IMG/VR virus record: IMGVR_UViG_3300047557_002289
Span: 1-29,675 of that record
DNA: 29,675 bases
Source: a virus
Direction: 5' to 3' (one strand)
Within the stretch, counting starts at the first letter, position 1. Every line of letters begins with the position of its first letter. The notes beneath the pieces are model-generated. The model ran no database searches. It saw only the letters and a program-made list of their open reading frames with translations, and was not told the origin of the DNA. Positions 1 through 7,564 of this stretch are shown piece after piece. Both the position numbers and the translations under genes were made by a program.

Positions 1-7
1 AAATAAG

Positions 8-31
8 GGAGTTCTCTGAACTCCTTTTTTT
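8..31 (+). terminator. Rho-independent terminator
   Basis: A 7-bp perfect stem (GGAGTTC, loop TCT, GAACTCC) is followed directly by seven T residues. It ends transcription of a gene lying before the window. An A-rich run precedes the stem, so it may also work weakly on the opposite strand. Confidence 0.9.
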
Positions 32-73
32 ATGTTCTTTATGCTCATAAGTTTTATACTCTTTGGAGTTTTT

Positions 74-106
74 ATGTTTATAATGTCTCTTATACAAGAA
101 TTATGA
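74..106 (+). CDS. Possible 10-residue leader peptide coupled to the next gene
   Basis: A minimal frame (MFIMSLIQEL) has GGAG five bases before its ATG. Its TGA stop overlaps the ATG of the 386-aa gene as ATGA. The large gene has no convincing ribosome-binding site of its own, so translation through this mini-frame would give it one by coupling. This is seen only as sequence layout; so short a frame could arise by chance. Confidence 0.3.
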   Translation: MFIMSLIQEL

Positions 107-1263
107 TAACTTCTGAAACACCCTATAAACTCGCAGAGATATATAGAGATACGTGGCCGCAACTTTATAGACCAATGAAAACACCAAGTGACACAATTAA
201 AGTAAATTTTCAAACATTAAATCTTTTTCTAACTGAATTGCAGAGCAATATGAACTCTGCAATTCCTGACATTTATCTTAAACTTCAGGAATCTGATGAT
301 AAAGACGTTGGGCAAAGTTTTCTTTCAAATCTTTTTTGGAGTGCTTTTGATTTAATTAGCACAATTGAAACCCTGGAGGGTAAAGAAATTATTGCTTGGT
401 TTCTAAGTGCGGTTGTTCAGGATATTCACGATCATCTAGACCATTATCCAGATTTGAATGAATCGATCTCAGGTCTTTATGAAAGAATGTCTACAACTAT
501 CACAACTCTGAAGGACACTAAGATTTCTCCAGTTGTAGATAATCCAGATGCACATCTGAATGATACTTACACTTATAATGGTAATACTGTAAAAGTATCA
601 GACTTTGGAACATTTGATTTTGTTTATGCATCATCTCCTTACAATCTTGCTCTTACAGCAGTCACTAAAGAATGTAAGTCTCAGGCACTTAAAAAGTGTT
701 TTCCATATTGGAAATGGAAGATTGGATTCTGGTTTGGTGAAAATCCAATGACAAATCCCTGTAAACAATGTAATTGGGGATGCAATGGATATGTTGATGA
801 AAGAGGTTTATATGAAGATATGAATCAACCTACTTTTGATGCTGAAGGTCATAAGATTGCAGATAACATTAATGATTATGTAAAACTTCTGTATCAGAAT
901 CAACCTGCAAGATTCTATGTAATCGAACCAATCTCAGCACCAAATGTTAGAATTGCAAATTATTATGAAGATGATTATAAGACCAAATATCCTAATGGAG
1001 CATTTATTAACGAATATTGTATGGTCTGGGGAAGAGATGATTTCTTTAATGACTGGAAAGACTTTGACGACAACGTTGCGAGATGGATGTTTGATGATGT
1101 GAATGAAAATGGATTTGTAGATCGTAATGACTTCTACTATAATTGGGGTCTTGATGCTGCAAATTGCATGTATAAAAAACCTGATTCTAGTGTAATTGTG
1201 ACTACAGTTCCAGTTAAAGAAACTTGGTTGGACAAGATTTTTAAATGGATTTTTAAACCATAA
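103..1263 (+). CDS. Unrecognised 386-aa protein with one EF-hand-like loop
   Basis: I do not recognise this protein. The first 160 residues look helical. Residues about 190-232 hold a cysteine/aromatic patch including CKQCNWGC, a possible metal-binding or disulphide site. Near the C-terminus, DVNENGFVDRND (332-343) matches the canonical 12-residue EF-hand/dockerin calcium loop: acidic or Asn at positions 1, 3, 5, 9 and 12, Gly at 6 and Val at 8. The end is hydrophobic and aromatic (WLDKIFKWIFKP), possibly an amphipathic membrane-touching tail. There is no signal peptide. ATG 103 is the first in-frame ATG and overlaps the stop of a mini-frame. The gene stands alone between a terminator and the next promoter. 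A virion or host-takeover role cannot be separated from sequence alone. Confidence 0.85.
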   Translation: MITSETPYKLAEIYRDTWPQLYRPMKTPSDTIKVNFQTLNLFLTELQSNMNSAIPDIYLKLQESDDKDVGQSFLSNLFWSAFDLISTIETLEGKEIIAWFLSAVVQDIHDHLDHYPDLNESISGLYERMSTTITTLKDTKISPVVDNPDAHLNDTYTYNGNTVKVSDFGTFDFVYASSPYNLALTAVTKECKSQALKKCFPYWKWKIGFWFGENPMTNPCKQCNWGCNGYVDERGLYEDMNQPTFDAEGHKIADNINDYVKLLYQNQPARFYVIEPISAPNVRIANYYEDDYKTKYPNGAFINEYCMVWGRDDFFNDWKDFDDNVARWMFDDVNENGFVDRNDFYYNWGLDAANCMYKKPDSSVIVTTVPVKETWLDKIFKWIFKP

Positions 1264-1267
1264 AGTC

Positions 1268-1296
1268 TTTACAATTGATATAAAGTATCTTATAAT
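1268..1296 (+). promoter_or_regulatory. Sigma70-type promoter TTTACA-N17-TATAAT
   Basis: The -35 box TTTACA (1268-1273, five of six consensus bases) and the -10 box TATAAT (1291-1296, six of six) are separated by exactly 17 bases. Transcription would start near 1303 and drive the 1319-2841 operon. The same two boxes with the same spacing recur at 12439-12467. Confidence 0.8.
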
Positions 1297-1318
1297 TAAT
1301 CAAAGACTTAAAAGCAAA

Positions 1319-1591
1319 ATGATCGAATCAACAGGTGGTATGTTGGGGCAACTTGCGATTGCTCTCCAAGAACTTGGGTGGGATAGAAATGATAAACTGG
1401 AAGTAAATATTGGTGGAGTTGCTGTAACTGGAACTGCAACCCATCCAGATGCAAATCCAAAGTGGGCAAAACCATTTGGAAGTGTAACATATCAAAATGA
1501 TGCTTTTATTGTGATTAAAAATGTAAGTCGTAATCCTGTAGTTCCATCTCAACCAAATCCCGATCTAAAACAACATCATGAAAAAGTATAA
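1319..1591 (+). CDS. Small unknown protein, 90 aa
   Basis: This is the first gene after the TTTACA/TATAAT promoter. The product is soluble, with a helical start (GMLGQLAIALQELGW) followed by a beta-rich stretch (LEVNIGGVAVTGTA) and a charged tail. No family is recognised. It overlaps the next gene by 14 bases, so the two are co-translated. The ATG is preceded by an A-rich stretch without a clear Shine-Dalgarno sequence. Confidence 0.75.
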   Translation: MIESTGGMLGQLAIALQELGWDRNDKLEVNIGGVAVTGTATHPDANPKWAKPFGSVTYQNDAFIVIKNVSRNPVVPSQPNPDLKQHHEKV

Positions 1592-1895
1592 TGAAGAATA
1601 TTTTTCAGTTTTGGATAAAAAAACTGGAAGAAAAATTTTAGATTGTGGTGATGAACAAGACGCACTTGCAATGGTTGCTCTTGATCCCCAGAACCGAACT
1701 TATACTCGCAATAAGTTTTTGATGGGTCCTGTTGTAGATATTGAGATGCCAAAGGCACTTCCAACTTCTAATCTTTCTGAACCTGTTTATGAAAAGGTCA
1801 GACAGGAGTATCTTGATTCTATGTACCCAGACATTCCCGAAGATGGAAGTCCACTTGTTCTTTCAGAGGGTCAAGGAGAACCTGTGGTTGTATGA
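1578..1895 (+). CDS. Small unknown acidic protein, 105 aa
   Basis: No family is recognised. The protein opens with a compact alpha/beta-looking segment (YFSVLDKKTGRKILDCGDEQDALAMVALDP) that resembles short phage proteins with a conserved GDEQDA turn, and ends in a Pro/Glu/Asp-rich tail. It overlaps the preceding gene by 14 bases and the following one by 4 (ATGA), which points to a translationally coupled early operon. Confidence 0.75.
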   Translation: MKKYNEEYFSVLDKKTGRKILDCGDEQDALAMVALDPQNRTYTRNKFLMGPVVDIEMPKALPTSNLSEPVYEKVRQEYLDSMYPDIPEDGSPLVLSEGQGEPVVV

Positions 1896-2113
1896 ATCAC
1901 CGTAAACATAAACAGGAAGAAAATCAAAAAATTAAAAGAAATAAAGAAGTGTATACACCTGAAGGATATATTAATGATCCCCCTGGTGCAAAATGCCCTT
2001 ATTGCGGGGAAGAAAATAAAGTCTGTTCATACATAGACAGCATGGCACGTGCTTGGGGGAGGCAGGCGTGTGCTTATAAACATAAAAATGTTAAACTGGG
2101 GGACAATCAATGA
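1892..2113 (+). CDS. Small basic protein with a zinc-knuckle-like cysteine pair, 73 aa
   Basis: The N-terminal 20 residues are almost all charged (Lys, Arg, Glu, Asn, Gln). CPYC is followed by C...C further on (C35, C38, C45, C60), a spacing compatible with a small zinc ribbon, though the second pair is not a CxxC. No family is recognised. It is linked by 4-base ATGA overlaps to both neighbours, so it belongs to the oxygenase operon. Confidence 0.7.
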   Translation: MNHRKHKQEENQKIKRNKEVYTPEGYINDPPGAKCPYCGEENKVCSYIDSMARAWGRQACAYKHKNVKLGDNQ

Positions 2114-2841
2114 CTCATATTAATGAAATGGAATCGGGGGTTATTCAGACTGGACAACAGCGCCATAAAGATTTTGTAAAGGGAAATTATATGGAAATTG
2201 CAGGGCAGTCTGATTATAATATTTTAAATGTTGATATTGGAGATGATTTTATTGGTGTCTTTGATACTGATTTTGATGGAACTGAGATGATCAACTTCTT
2301 TCATAACATGAAGAACTCCAATAATAATTTGTTCGATGGTCATTATATGCGTCGAAATACACAAACTCTTGATAAGGTTGCTTTACACCTTGAGGATGAA
2401 GCTTTATTTCTAGAAGTCAGTCCACAAAAACAAGATAGTTTTAATGTAACTATGAGTACGAGAGTTCTTGATTCTTATAATCAAATTATTGCAAAATGCT
2501 ATGCGGAATATGCAAAGAAATATACTATTCTCTATAATATGAAAGGTGCTCAGTATACTGTAAATATTCAAAAAACTGAACCTGGAGAAGGATATCACGT
2601 TTGGCATCACGAAGTTGAGAATATTCAAACATCAACTAGATATTTGGTCAGTATGTTATATCTCAATGATGTTATTGATGGTGGTGAAACAGAGTTTCTG
2701 CATCAACATCGTAGAGTCCAACCAAAGAAAGGAAGGGTAGTTCTTTGGCCACCTCAATGGACTCATACTCATAGAGGAAATCCTCCTTTAAAAGGTAAAA
2801 AATATATCGCAACAAGTTGGATTCATTTTGCTTTCGTCTAA
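2110..2841 (+). CDS. 2OG-Fe(II) oxygenase, prolyl 4-hydroxylase-like
   Basis: The C-terminal half is a double-stranded beta-helix of the P4H/2OG-Fe(II) dioxygenase family, which hydroxylates protein or small-molecule substrates using iron, O2 and 2-oxoglutarate. Visible landmarks are HxE at 166-168 for the proximal iron ligands, GGETEF at 191-196, the Pro-x-x-G-x-x-x-x-x-P strand, a distal His at 219 or 221 (WTHTHRG), and the basic 2OG-binding residue in GKKY (229-232). The first 110 residues include a region typical of phage versions. It is the last gene of the 1319-2841 operon and is followed by a late promoter. It is one of three such enzymes in the window. The substrate is unknown; virion proteins encoded next door are candidates. 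Confidence 0.85.
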   Translation: MTHINEMESGVIQTGQQRHKDFVKGNYMEIAGQSDYNILNVDIGDDFIGVFDTDFDGTEMINFFHNMKNSNNNLFDGHYMRRNTQTLDKVALHLEDEALFLEVSPQKQDSFNVTMSTRVLDSYNQIIAKCYAEYAKKYTILYNMKGAQYTVNIQKTEPGEGYHVWHHEVENIQTSTRYLVSMLYLNDVIDGGETEFLHQHRRVQPKKGRVVLWPPQWTHTHRGNPPLKGKKYIATSWIHFAFV

Positions 2842-2861
2842 TAAGTGGTATTGTTAAAAGT

Positions 2862-2869
2862 GATAAATA
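2862..2869 (+). promoter_or_regulatory. T4-type late promoter motif GATAAATA
   Basis: GATAAATA lies 26 bases before the start codon of the first virion gene. T4-like phages use TATAAATA-like -10 boxes with the phage late sigma factor (gp55) and no -35; cyanomyoviruses tolerate any base in the first position. Confidence 0.65.
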
Positions 2870-2894
2870 ATTAAAATCTTTTTATCCTGAATTA

Positions 2895-3401
2895 ATGGCG
2901 ACGATTATTAAGCCAAAAAGAAGTAGGAATTTAGGTATTGTACCTACGATTGCTCAACTTGCTGATGGTGAAATAGCCGTAAATATTCCCGATCAACGAA
3001 TTTATATTCGTGACGGTGCTAATATAAAGATTATTGCACAAGCTCCAACTGGTCTAACTGCTCAGTGGACTTATGTTGATTATAATGGACTTTCATCAGC
3101 AGAACTTTCTGCTGATGGTATAAGTATTGGTCTTGCAGTTCAAAAAAGATATCTAGCAGATTCTTCTTTGGGTGCATTCGAATTGAATTTGCCAACTAGT
3201 TCTTTAGCAGCTGGTGACAGTGTTGAGATTGCTGATCCATCAAATTATTGGTCAATTGCTCCAATTAAAGTAAATAGTCTGGCAGGTCATCAAATACGAG
3301 ATCAACTTGGTAATGTAGAAGATGGACCTTTTTGGTTGGATGTGTCAGGAGCACATATCTTCTTTCTTTGGACTGGTACTCTCTGGAGCGTAATACAATA
3401 A
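2895..3401 (+). CDS. Virion or tail-fibre-associated protein, 168 aa
   Basis: The opening (KPKRSRNLGIVPT.AQLADGEIAVNIPDQRIYIRDG) follows the 'R-G...P...L..GEiavN..d.kiyi.DG' pattern found at the N-terminus of many phage fibre and receptor-binding proteins, including the Mtd N-terminal domain family. The second half (LNLPTSSLAAGDSVEIADPS...FFLWTGTLWSVIQ) resembles the beta-rich domain that makes up almost all of the 111-aa protein at 7193-7528. Both patterns indicate a structural protein of the tail tip or fibres. It is the first gene after a late promoter, and its TAA stop overlaps the next ATG as TAATG. Confidence 0.7.
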   Translation: MATIIKPKRSRNLGIVPTIAQLADGEIAVNIPDQRIYIRDGANIKIIAQAPTGLTAQWTYVDYNGLSSAELSADGISIGLAVQKRYLADSSLGAFELNLPTSSLAAGDSVEIADPSNYWSIAPIKVNSLAGHQIRDQLGNVEDGPFWLDVSGAHIFFLWTGTLWSVIQ

Positions 3402-3766
3402 TGGCACTATCACTTAGCGGAGCTAATTCTAGTTCCTTTTCAGAATCAAACGGTTACTTTGTTTATGCCTTGAGAAGGGATGAAGATGATATGCTTTGGC
3501 TTACGAAAGTCAGTGCAGCATCTACTACAGAAACTGCTATAGATATTAATTATAGAAAAGATGGGACTCAAATTCCAGAAGTTTCTGATTATCAGGATTA
3601 CGTTGAGGAGACAACAGAAGAGAAATCTTTAACGAATCATCCACAAGATAAATACCAACAGATAAGATTTGACAAAAGAAATCTGAATTATTTTATTGAT
3701 AGTGATGGATTTTTTGTTATTCAGGTGAATGGCACCTACGATTACAACACCATAGGACCAAAATAA
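3401..3766 (+). CDS. Small probable structural protein, 121 aa
   Basis: The start is placed at ATG 3401 (MALSLSGANSSSFSESNG). It overlaps the previous stop by one base and has GGAG (3384-3387) about 13 bases upstream; the longer open frame begins inside the previous gene and is a shadow. The protein carries the phrase 'GYFVYALRRDEDDMLWLTKV' and a later echo 'DGFFVIQVNGTYDY', suggesting two related beta units. No family is recognised. Its position between virion genes suggests a structural or fibre-linked role. Confidence 0.7.
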   Translation: MALSLSGANSSSFSESNGYFVYALRRDEDDMLWLTKVSAASTTETAIDINYRKDGTQIPEVSDYQDYVEETTEEKSLTNHPQDKYQQIRFDKRNLNYFIDSDGFFVIQVNGTYDYNTIGPK

Positions 3767-3778
3767 GGAAACAAAAAA

Positions 3779-6700
3779 ATGGCAGAATTTAGACTTGGTA
3801 GACTAAAATTCAATTGGAGGGGTGAATGGTCGCCATCCACCGCTTATGTTGTTGATGATATTGTCAAACTTGGCGGTAATACTTATGTTTGTACTGTCAA
3901 CCACACTTCGGCTGCAAGAGAAGACTTGTGGTACTCTACAGACTTTAATATTGGAACACCAAGGTGGCAAATCCATGTAGAAGGTCTTAGACAAAGAGGT
4001 GCTTGGGTAGGATTAACAACGTACTCAATTAATGATGTCTTCCAATATGGTAACGGACAATTCCGTGTAATAACCCCACACTACTCTGTGGGTGCAGGTG
4101 TTAGTTTACAATATACTGCAGATTATATTTCTGGCAATAATGGTGAAGGTGGATGGGCATATGATACAGAGTATCAGTATGGTGATCTAGTTTATTATAA
4201 TGGCAGTATGTACGTTGGTATAATTACTGCTGGATCTGGATCTGTTAATAGAGGAATTAGACCTGCAGTTGGAATTAACACTGCCTGGCGTCTGATGACG
4301 ACTGGTATTTCTACTGCTGGTGTAACTACGTTCCAATATAATTCTACTTATGAGTATGGATCACTTGTAACATATGGTGGTAATACTTATGTTGCTACTG
4401 CATCATCAACAAGTGCTGTTGGTGCTCCTGCAGGATTAGGTGCAACTAGCACAAGTGAGTGGCAGTTACTTGTTCCTGGTCTTCGTTATGCTGGTGTATG
4501 GTCAACAGTCACTGAGTATCAATTAAATGATGTTGTAAGTTATATTCAATCATCTTACGTTTCGATTGCATCTTCAAACCAAGGAAATCTTCCTACAACA
4601 ACGGTAGGTAAGTGGGGTCTTTTAGCTCAAGGTGATGCTGGCGCTGTTATTGCTAATAGAGGTGATTTACTTACAAGAAATGCATCTTCTGTTGTTGCTC
4701 TTGGCATTGGTTCTACTGGAACTGTTTTAAGATCGACAGGATCTGATCCAATTTGGGATTATTTTGGAAATGCTCCTGCAAATTATTATGTTTCTTCTGT
4801 AGGACAAGATTGGGTAAGTTGGGGTAATACTCCAGAAACTCCATGGAAGACAATTAGATTTGCTTGCGATACGATTGCTTCTCAGGGGTTAGCCCCAGCA
4901 GTTCTGCACGTTGCTGCTGGTGTTTATCAAGAACAACTGCCAATTACGGTTCCTCGATTTACAGACGTTAGAGGTGCTTCTCAGAGAGCTGTGTTTGTTG
5001 AGCCTGCTAATGCTGGAATGTCAACAGGAACTATGTGGAGACTTAATGACTCCAACACTCTTTCTGAAATGACATTCAGAGGGATGACTGGTTGGGCAAA
5101 AACAACTTCTGATCCAGAGTTTATTCTGAAAGCAGATACAGGAACATTAAGACATCCTCCTGCTGGAGTTATTCTCGAATTAGATCCAAATAATCCTATT
5201 GAGTTTAAATCTCCATATGTTAAAGAATGTACTGGTATTGGTACTGGTTGTGTTGGTGCATACATTAATGGTAAGCACTATGTTGGAGTAAGTAGTTCAT
5301 ATAAGTCTTGTCTCTTCCACGCATATACAATTCTTTCTGATAATGGTGTTGGATATTGGGTTGATAATGGTGCAAAATGTGAAGTTATTTCAGGATTTAC
5401 TTACTGGTGTGATTATGGATATTTAACAACTAATGGTGGCGTTATTCGTGCTCTGAATGGAAATAATTCTTATGGCGAGTGGGGTGCAGTCAGCTTAGGA
5501 TATAGTCAAGATGAAGTCTTTAAACCAGCAGAACTTGATGGTGAGATGCTTGAGTATCCAACTGGTGGATTGATTGTTGTTGGTGGTGGTGTTACTGTTG
5601 GTGCGGCAATTACTGGTGAAACTTCAGGTGCTAGAGGAACGGTAATCTTTGATATTCCTTCGACACAAAGAATCATCTACAGACCTGTCGGAATGGAAAC
5701 ATTCCGTCCTAATGAAGTTATTTACATTGGTGGAGGATTTGTTGGATCTGGAGCAACTGCAAGATTGCTGAATAATCCTGATGCTATTAGTGGAATTAAA
5801 GGATTTATTTTCCCACTGAAAGGATTAACTCAAGAACCAAAACCACGTGGTAGTGTTACTTTTATTGGAGTTACTTCAACTTCACCAATTACTAGAAGAA
5901 CCGCAGGATCTTTATATGGTCCTGTTGCAGGATCTGGTTCAACCGTTGCTGCAGGTATTGGATCAGACTTGTTTGCATATGGTATTAGTGCAGTTAGTAA
6001 TTATGTTGCTCCTACATATGGTTTAGCTGGTTATGCTGGAACTTGGACACAAGCAGATCTTGGTGCTACAGGAACATATCCAAGTGTACAAGTCACTGGA
6101 AGTGCAACTGGCACTGGTGCATATTTAAATATCTCAATAGGTGCTACTGGGTACATTAGCAGTTTTGGAATTTCTACTTCTGGCATTGACTACGTTCAGG
6201 GAGAGCAGTTAACAATTGATGGTGCTCAAATTGGTGGTGTTGCGGGTGCAGCAGTTACATTTAATGCTGATACAATTCGTGGTACTGCAATCGTAAGAAC
6301 TAACGTTGAGAAAGTTAATCAAGGATTTGACGGTCAAGACATTAGAATTCGTTATGATTACAGTCAGATTAGACTTACTGGACACGATTTCTTAGAAATT
6401 GGTATTGGTAATAGATTAGAATCAAATTATCCAAACAAACCAGTTACACTACCTATTGATGGAAATCAAAAGGTTGAGGGGTATCCTGGACGTGTATACT
6501 TTGTAACTACTGACCAAGATGGCAACTTTAAAGTAGGTAACTATTTTGCTGTTGACCAGGCAACTGGTAGTGCAACTCTGAACGCTTCTGCGTTTAATCT
6601 TTCTGGTCTGACTTCTTTGAGGCTGGGTTCACTTGGTGGTCAAATTGGTGAAGCAATTAATGAATTCTCATCTGATGCAACAATGTCTGGAAACTCAAAT

Positions 6701-6793
6701 ACTGCAGTTCCTACTGAGTATGCTGTGAAGACATATGTTGATACTCAAACTCTTCTTGGAAGAGGATTTGCATACTGGATTGCTACCTCTTGA
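3779..6793 (+). CDS. Large tail-fibre-like virion protein, 1004 aa
   Basis: The protein is modular. Residues about 11-270 hold five tandem units (starting near 12, 71, 122, 181 and 236) with the pattern 'G.W...T.Y...D.V.Y....YV', like the small W/Y-rich carbohydrate-binding repeats of phage fibres and chitin-binding modules. A linker (RGDLLTRNASSVVALGIGST, from 294) leads to a segment starting near 340 (PWKTIRFACDTI...VLHVAAGVYQEQLPITVPRFTDVRG) typical of pectin-lyase-like right-handed beta-helices. The C-terminus (GRVYFVTTDQDGNFKVGNYF, then IGEAINEFSSDATMSGNS) matches the conserved tail of cyanomyovirus fibre proteins. The likely role is host-surface glycan contact, or a fibre shaft. It follows the 121-aa gene by 12 bases with an AAGGA-like site. 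Confidence 0.85.
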   Translation: MAEFRLGRLKFNWRGEWSPSTAYVVDDIVKLGGNTYVCTVNHTSAAREDLWYSTDFNIGTPRWQIHVEGLRQRGAWVGLTTYSINDVFQYGNGQFRVITPHYSVGAGVSLQYTADYISGNNGEGGWAYDTEYQYGDLVYYNGSMYVGIITAGSGSVNRGIRPAVGINTAWRLMTTGISTAGVTTFQYNSTYEYGSLVTYGGNTYVATASSTSAVGAPAGLGATSTSEWQLLVPGLRYAGVWSTVTEYQLNDVVSYIQSSYVSIASSNQGNLPTTTVGKWGLLAQGDAGAVIANRGDLLTRNASSVVALGIGSTGTVLRSTGSDPIWDYFGNAPANYYVSSVGQDWVSWGNTPETPWKTIRFACDTIASQGLAPAVLHVAAGVYQEQLPITVPRFTDVRGASQRAVFVEPANAGMSTGTMWRLNDSNTLSEMTFRGMTGWAKTTSDPEFILKADTGTLRHPPAGVILELDPNNPIEFKSPYVKECTGIGTGCVGAYINGKHYVGVSSSYKSCLFHAYTILSDNGVGYWVDNGAKCEVISGFTYWCDYGYLTTNGGVIRALNGNNSYGEWGAVSLGYSQDEVFKPAELDGEMLEYPTGGLIVVGGGVTVGAAITGETSGARGTVIFDIPSTQRIIYRPVGMETFRPNEVIYIGGGFVGSGATARLLNNPDAISGIKGFIFPLKGLTQEPKPRGSVTFIGVTSTSPITRRTAGSLYGPVAGSGSTVAAGIGSDLFAYGISAVSNYVAPTYGLAGYAGTWTQADLGATGTYPSVQVTGSATGTGAYLNISIGATGYISSFGISTSGIDYVQGEQLTIDGAQIGGVAGAAVTFNADTIRGTAIVRTNVEKVNQGFDGQDIRIRYDYSQIRLTGHDFLEIGIGNRLESNYPNKPVTLPIDGNQKVEGYPGRVYFVTTDQDGNFKVGNYFAVDQATGSATLNASAFNLSGLTSLRLGSLGGQIGEAINEFSSDATMSGNSNTAVPTEYAVKTYVDTQTLLGRGFAYWIATS

Positions 6794-6797
6794 TTAT

Positions 6798-6805
6798 TAT
6801 AAATA
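6798..6805 (+). promoter_or_regulatory. T4-type late promoter TATAAATA
   Basis: This is the perfect T4 late consensus, 45 bases before the 6850 start codon and just after the stop of the large fibre gene. Confidence 0.75.
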
Positions 6806-6849
6806 ACTTTAAGTAAAACATGAAATAAAACAAATTTGGAGTTTTCTAA

Positions 6850-7170
6850 ATGGCATCAGGAGTTTTAGGACAAGTTTCGTTGGCTGCGACGACATATACT
6901 ACAGTTTATACTGTGCCATCTCAAACTTTGTCATACGCGAACGTTAATATTGCGAATAGAAATACAACAAACGTTTCTGTCCGCGTGGCAATTACTACAG
7001 GAGCAACACCAACCACTGCTCAATTTATTGAATATGATGTTGATATTGCTCCAAACGGAGTTTTGGAAAGAACTGGACTTGTTCTTGATATTGGTAAGCA
7101 AGTGGTTGTTTATTCAGACACTGCAAATGTTTCCGTAGGGGTCTACGGAGTTGAGCAACTCGTATCATAA
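6850..7170 (+). CDS. Small beta-sandwich virion protein, 106 aa
   Basis: The protein is Thr/Val-rich and almost entirely beta. Residues about 27-104 (ANVNIANRNTTNVSVRVAI...FIEYDVDIAPNGVLERTGLVLDIGKQVVVYSD..NVSVGVYG) match, feature by feature, the two domains in the protein encoded at 20294-21493: N-x-x-x...V.V.I, then a D/E-Y-x-hydrophobic-Y/N turn, an acidic 'leading-edge' strand, 'G..V.V.S', then 'VS..V.G'. This is a repeated virion building block of cyanomyoviruses. It is driven by the late promoter at 6798; GGAG lies about 10 bases before the ATG. Confidence 0.75.
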   Translation: MASGVLGQVSLAATTYTTVYTVPSQTLSYANVNIANRNTTNVSVRVAITTGATPTTAQFIEYDVDIAPNGVLERTGLVLDIGKQVVVYSDTANVSVGVYGVEQLVS

Positions 7171-7192
7171 TATAAAGGAGACTTAAACTAAA

Positions 7193-7528
7193 ATGGCACG
7201 TTTCATCGCTACACCAAACACCACTACAACTTTGGTAGCAATTACTACCAACTACACTGCAAATCCTAATGAGACTATTCTTGCAGACACTGCAGGTGGT
7301 CCAATTACGGTTACGATTCCTTCATCGACCTCTGCAGTAATTGGCAGCAGAATCTCAATTGTTGATCCTGCAGGCACTTTTGGCAATTATAATTGTGTTG
7401 TAGGAACTACTACCTCAATTACAAAGATTGCTGCTCTTAACGAGAATCTAACTCTTAATGTTCCCTATACTTCTGTAGAACTTCTCTACTCGGGAGCATC
7501 ATATGGTTGGGTAATACTCAAGTCTTGA
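7193..7528 (+). CDS. Small beta-rich virion protein, 111 aa
   Basis: The pattern 'ETILADTAGGPITVTIPSS', then 'GSRISIVDPAG', then 'ELLYSGASYGWVI' is a common beta domain in phage tail and fibre proteins: 'D...G..TV.LP......G..i.i.D.....n...v......V.L.y.g..W.i'. A shorter version closes the 168-aa protein at 2895-3401. AAGGAG (about 7175-7180) precedes the ATG. The TGA stop lies inside a GATAAATG near-late-promoter motif. It is likely a minor virion or fibre component. Confidence 0.7.
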   Translation: MARFIATPNTTTTLVAITTNYTANPNETILADTAGGPITVTIPSSTSAVIGSRISIVDPAGTFGNYNCVVGTTTSITKIAALNENLTLNVPYTSVELLYSGASYGWVILKS

Positions 7529-7534
7529 TAAATG
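7527..7534 (+). promoter_or_regulatory. Degenerate late promoter motif GATAAATG
   Basis: The motif has two mismatches to TATAAATA and sits on the preceding stop codon, 31 bases before the first Gly/Cys-rich gene. Location and layout match the stronger motifs at 9800 and 10778, but the last base differs, so the call is weak. Confidence 0.35.
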
Positions 7535-7564
7535 ACTTATCTTTACTCGTGGGAGGAGTAGTAA

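Noticed and set aside
2895-3401. Diversity-generating retroelement target, suggested by the Mtd-like N-terminus
   Set aside because: No reverse transcriptase, no near-identical template/variable pair and no adenine-biased repeat were seen in the window.
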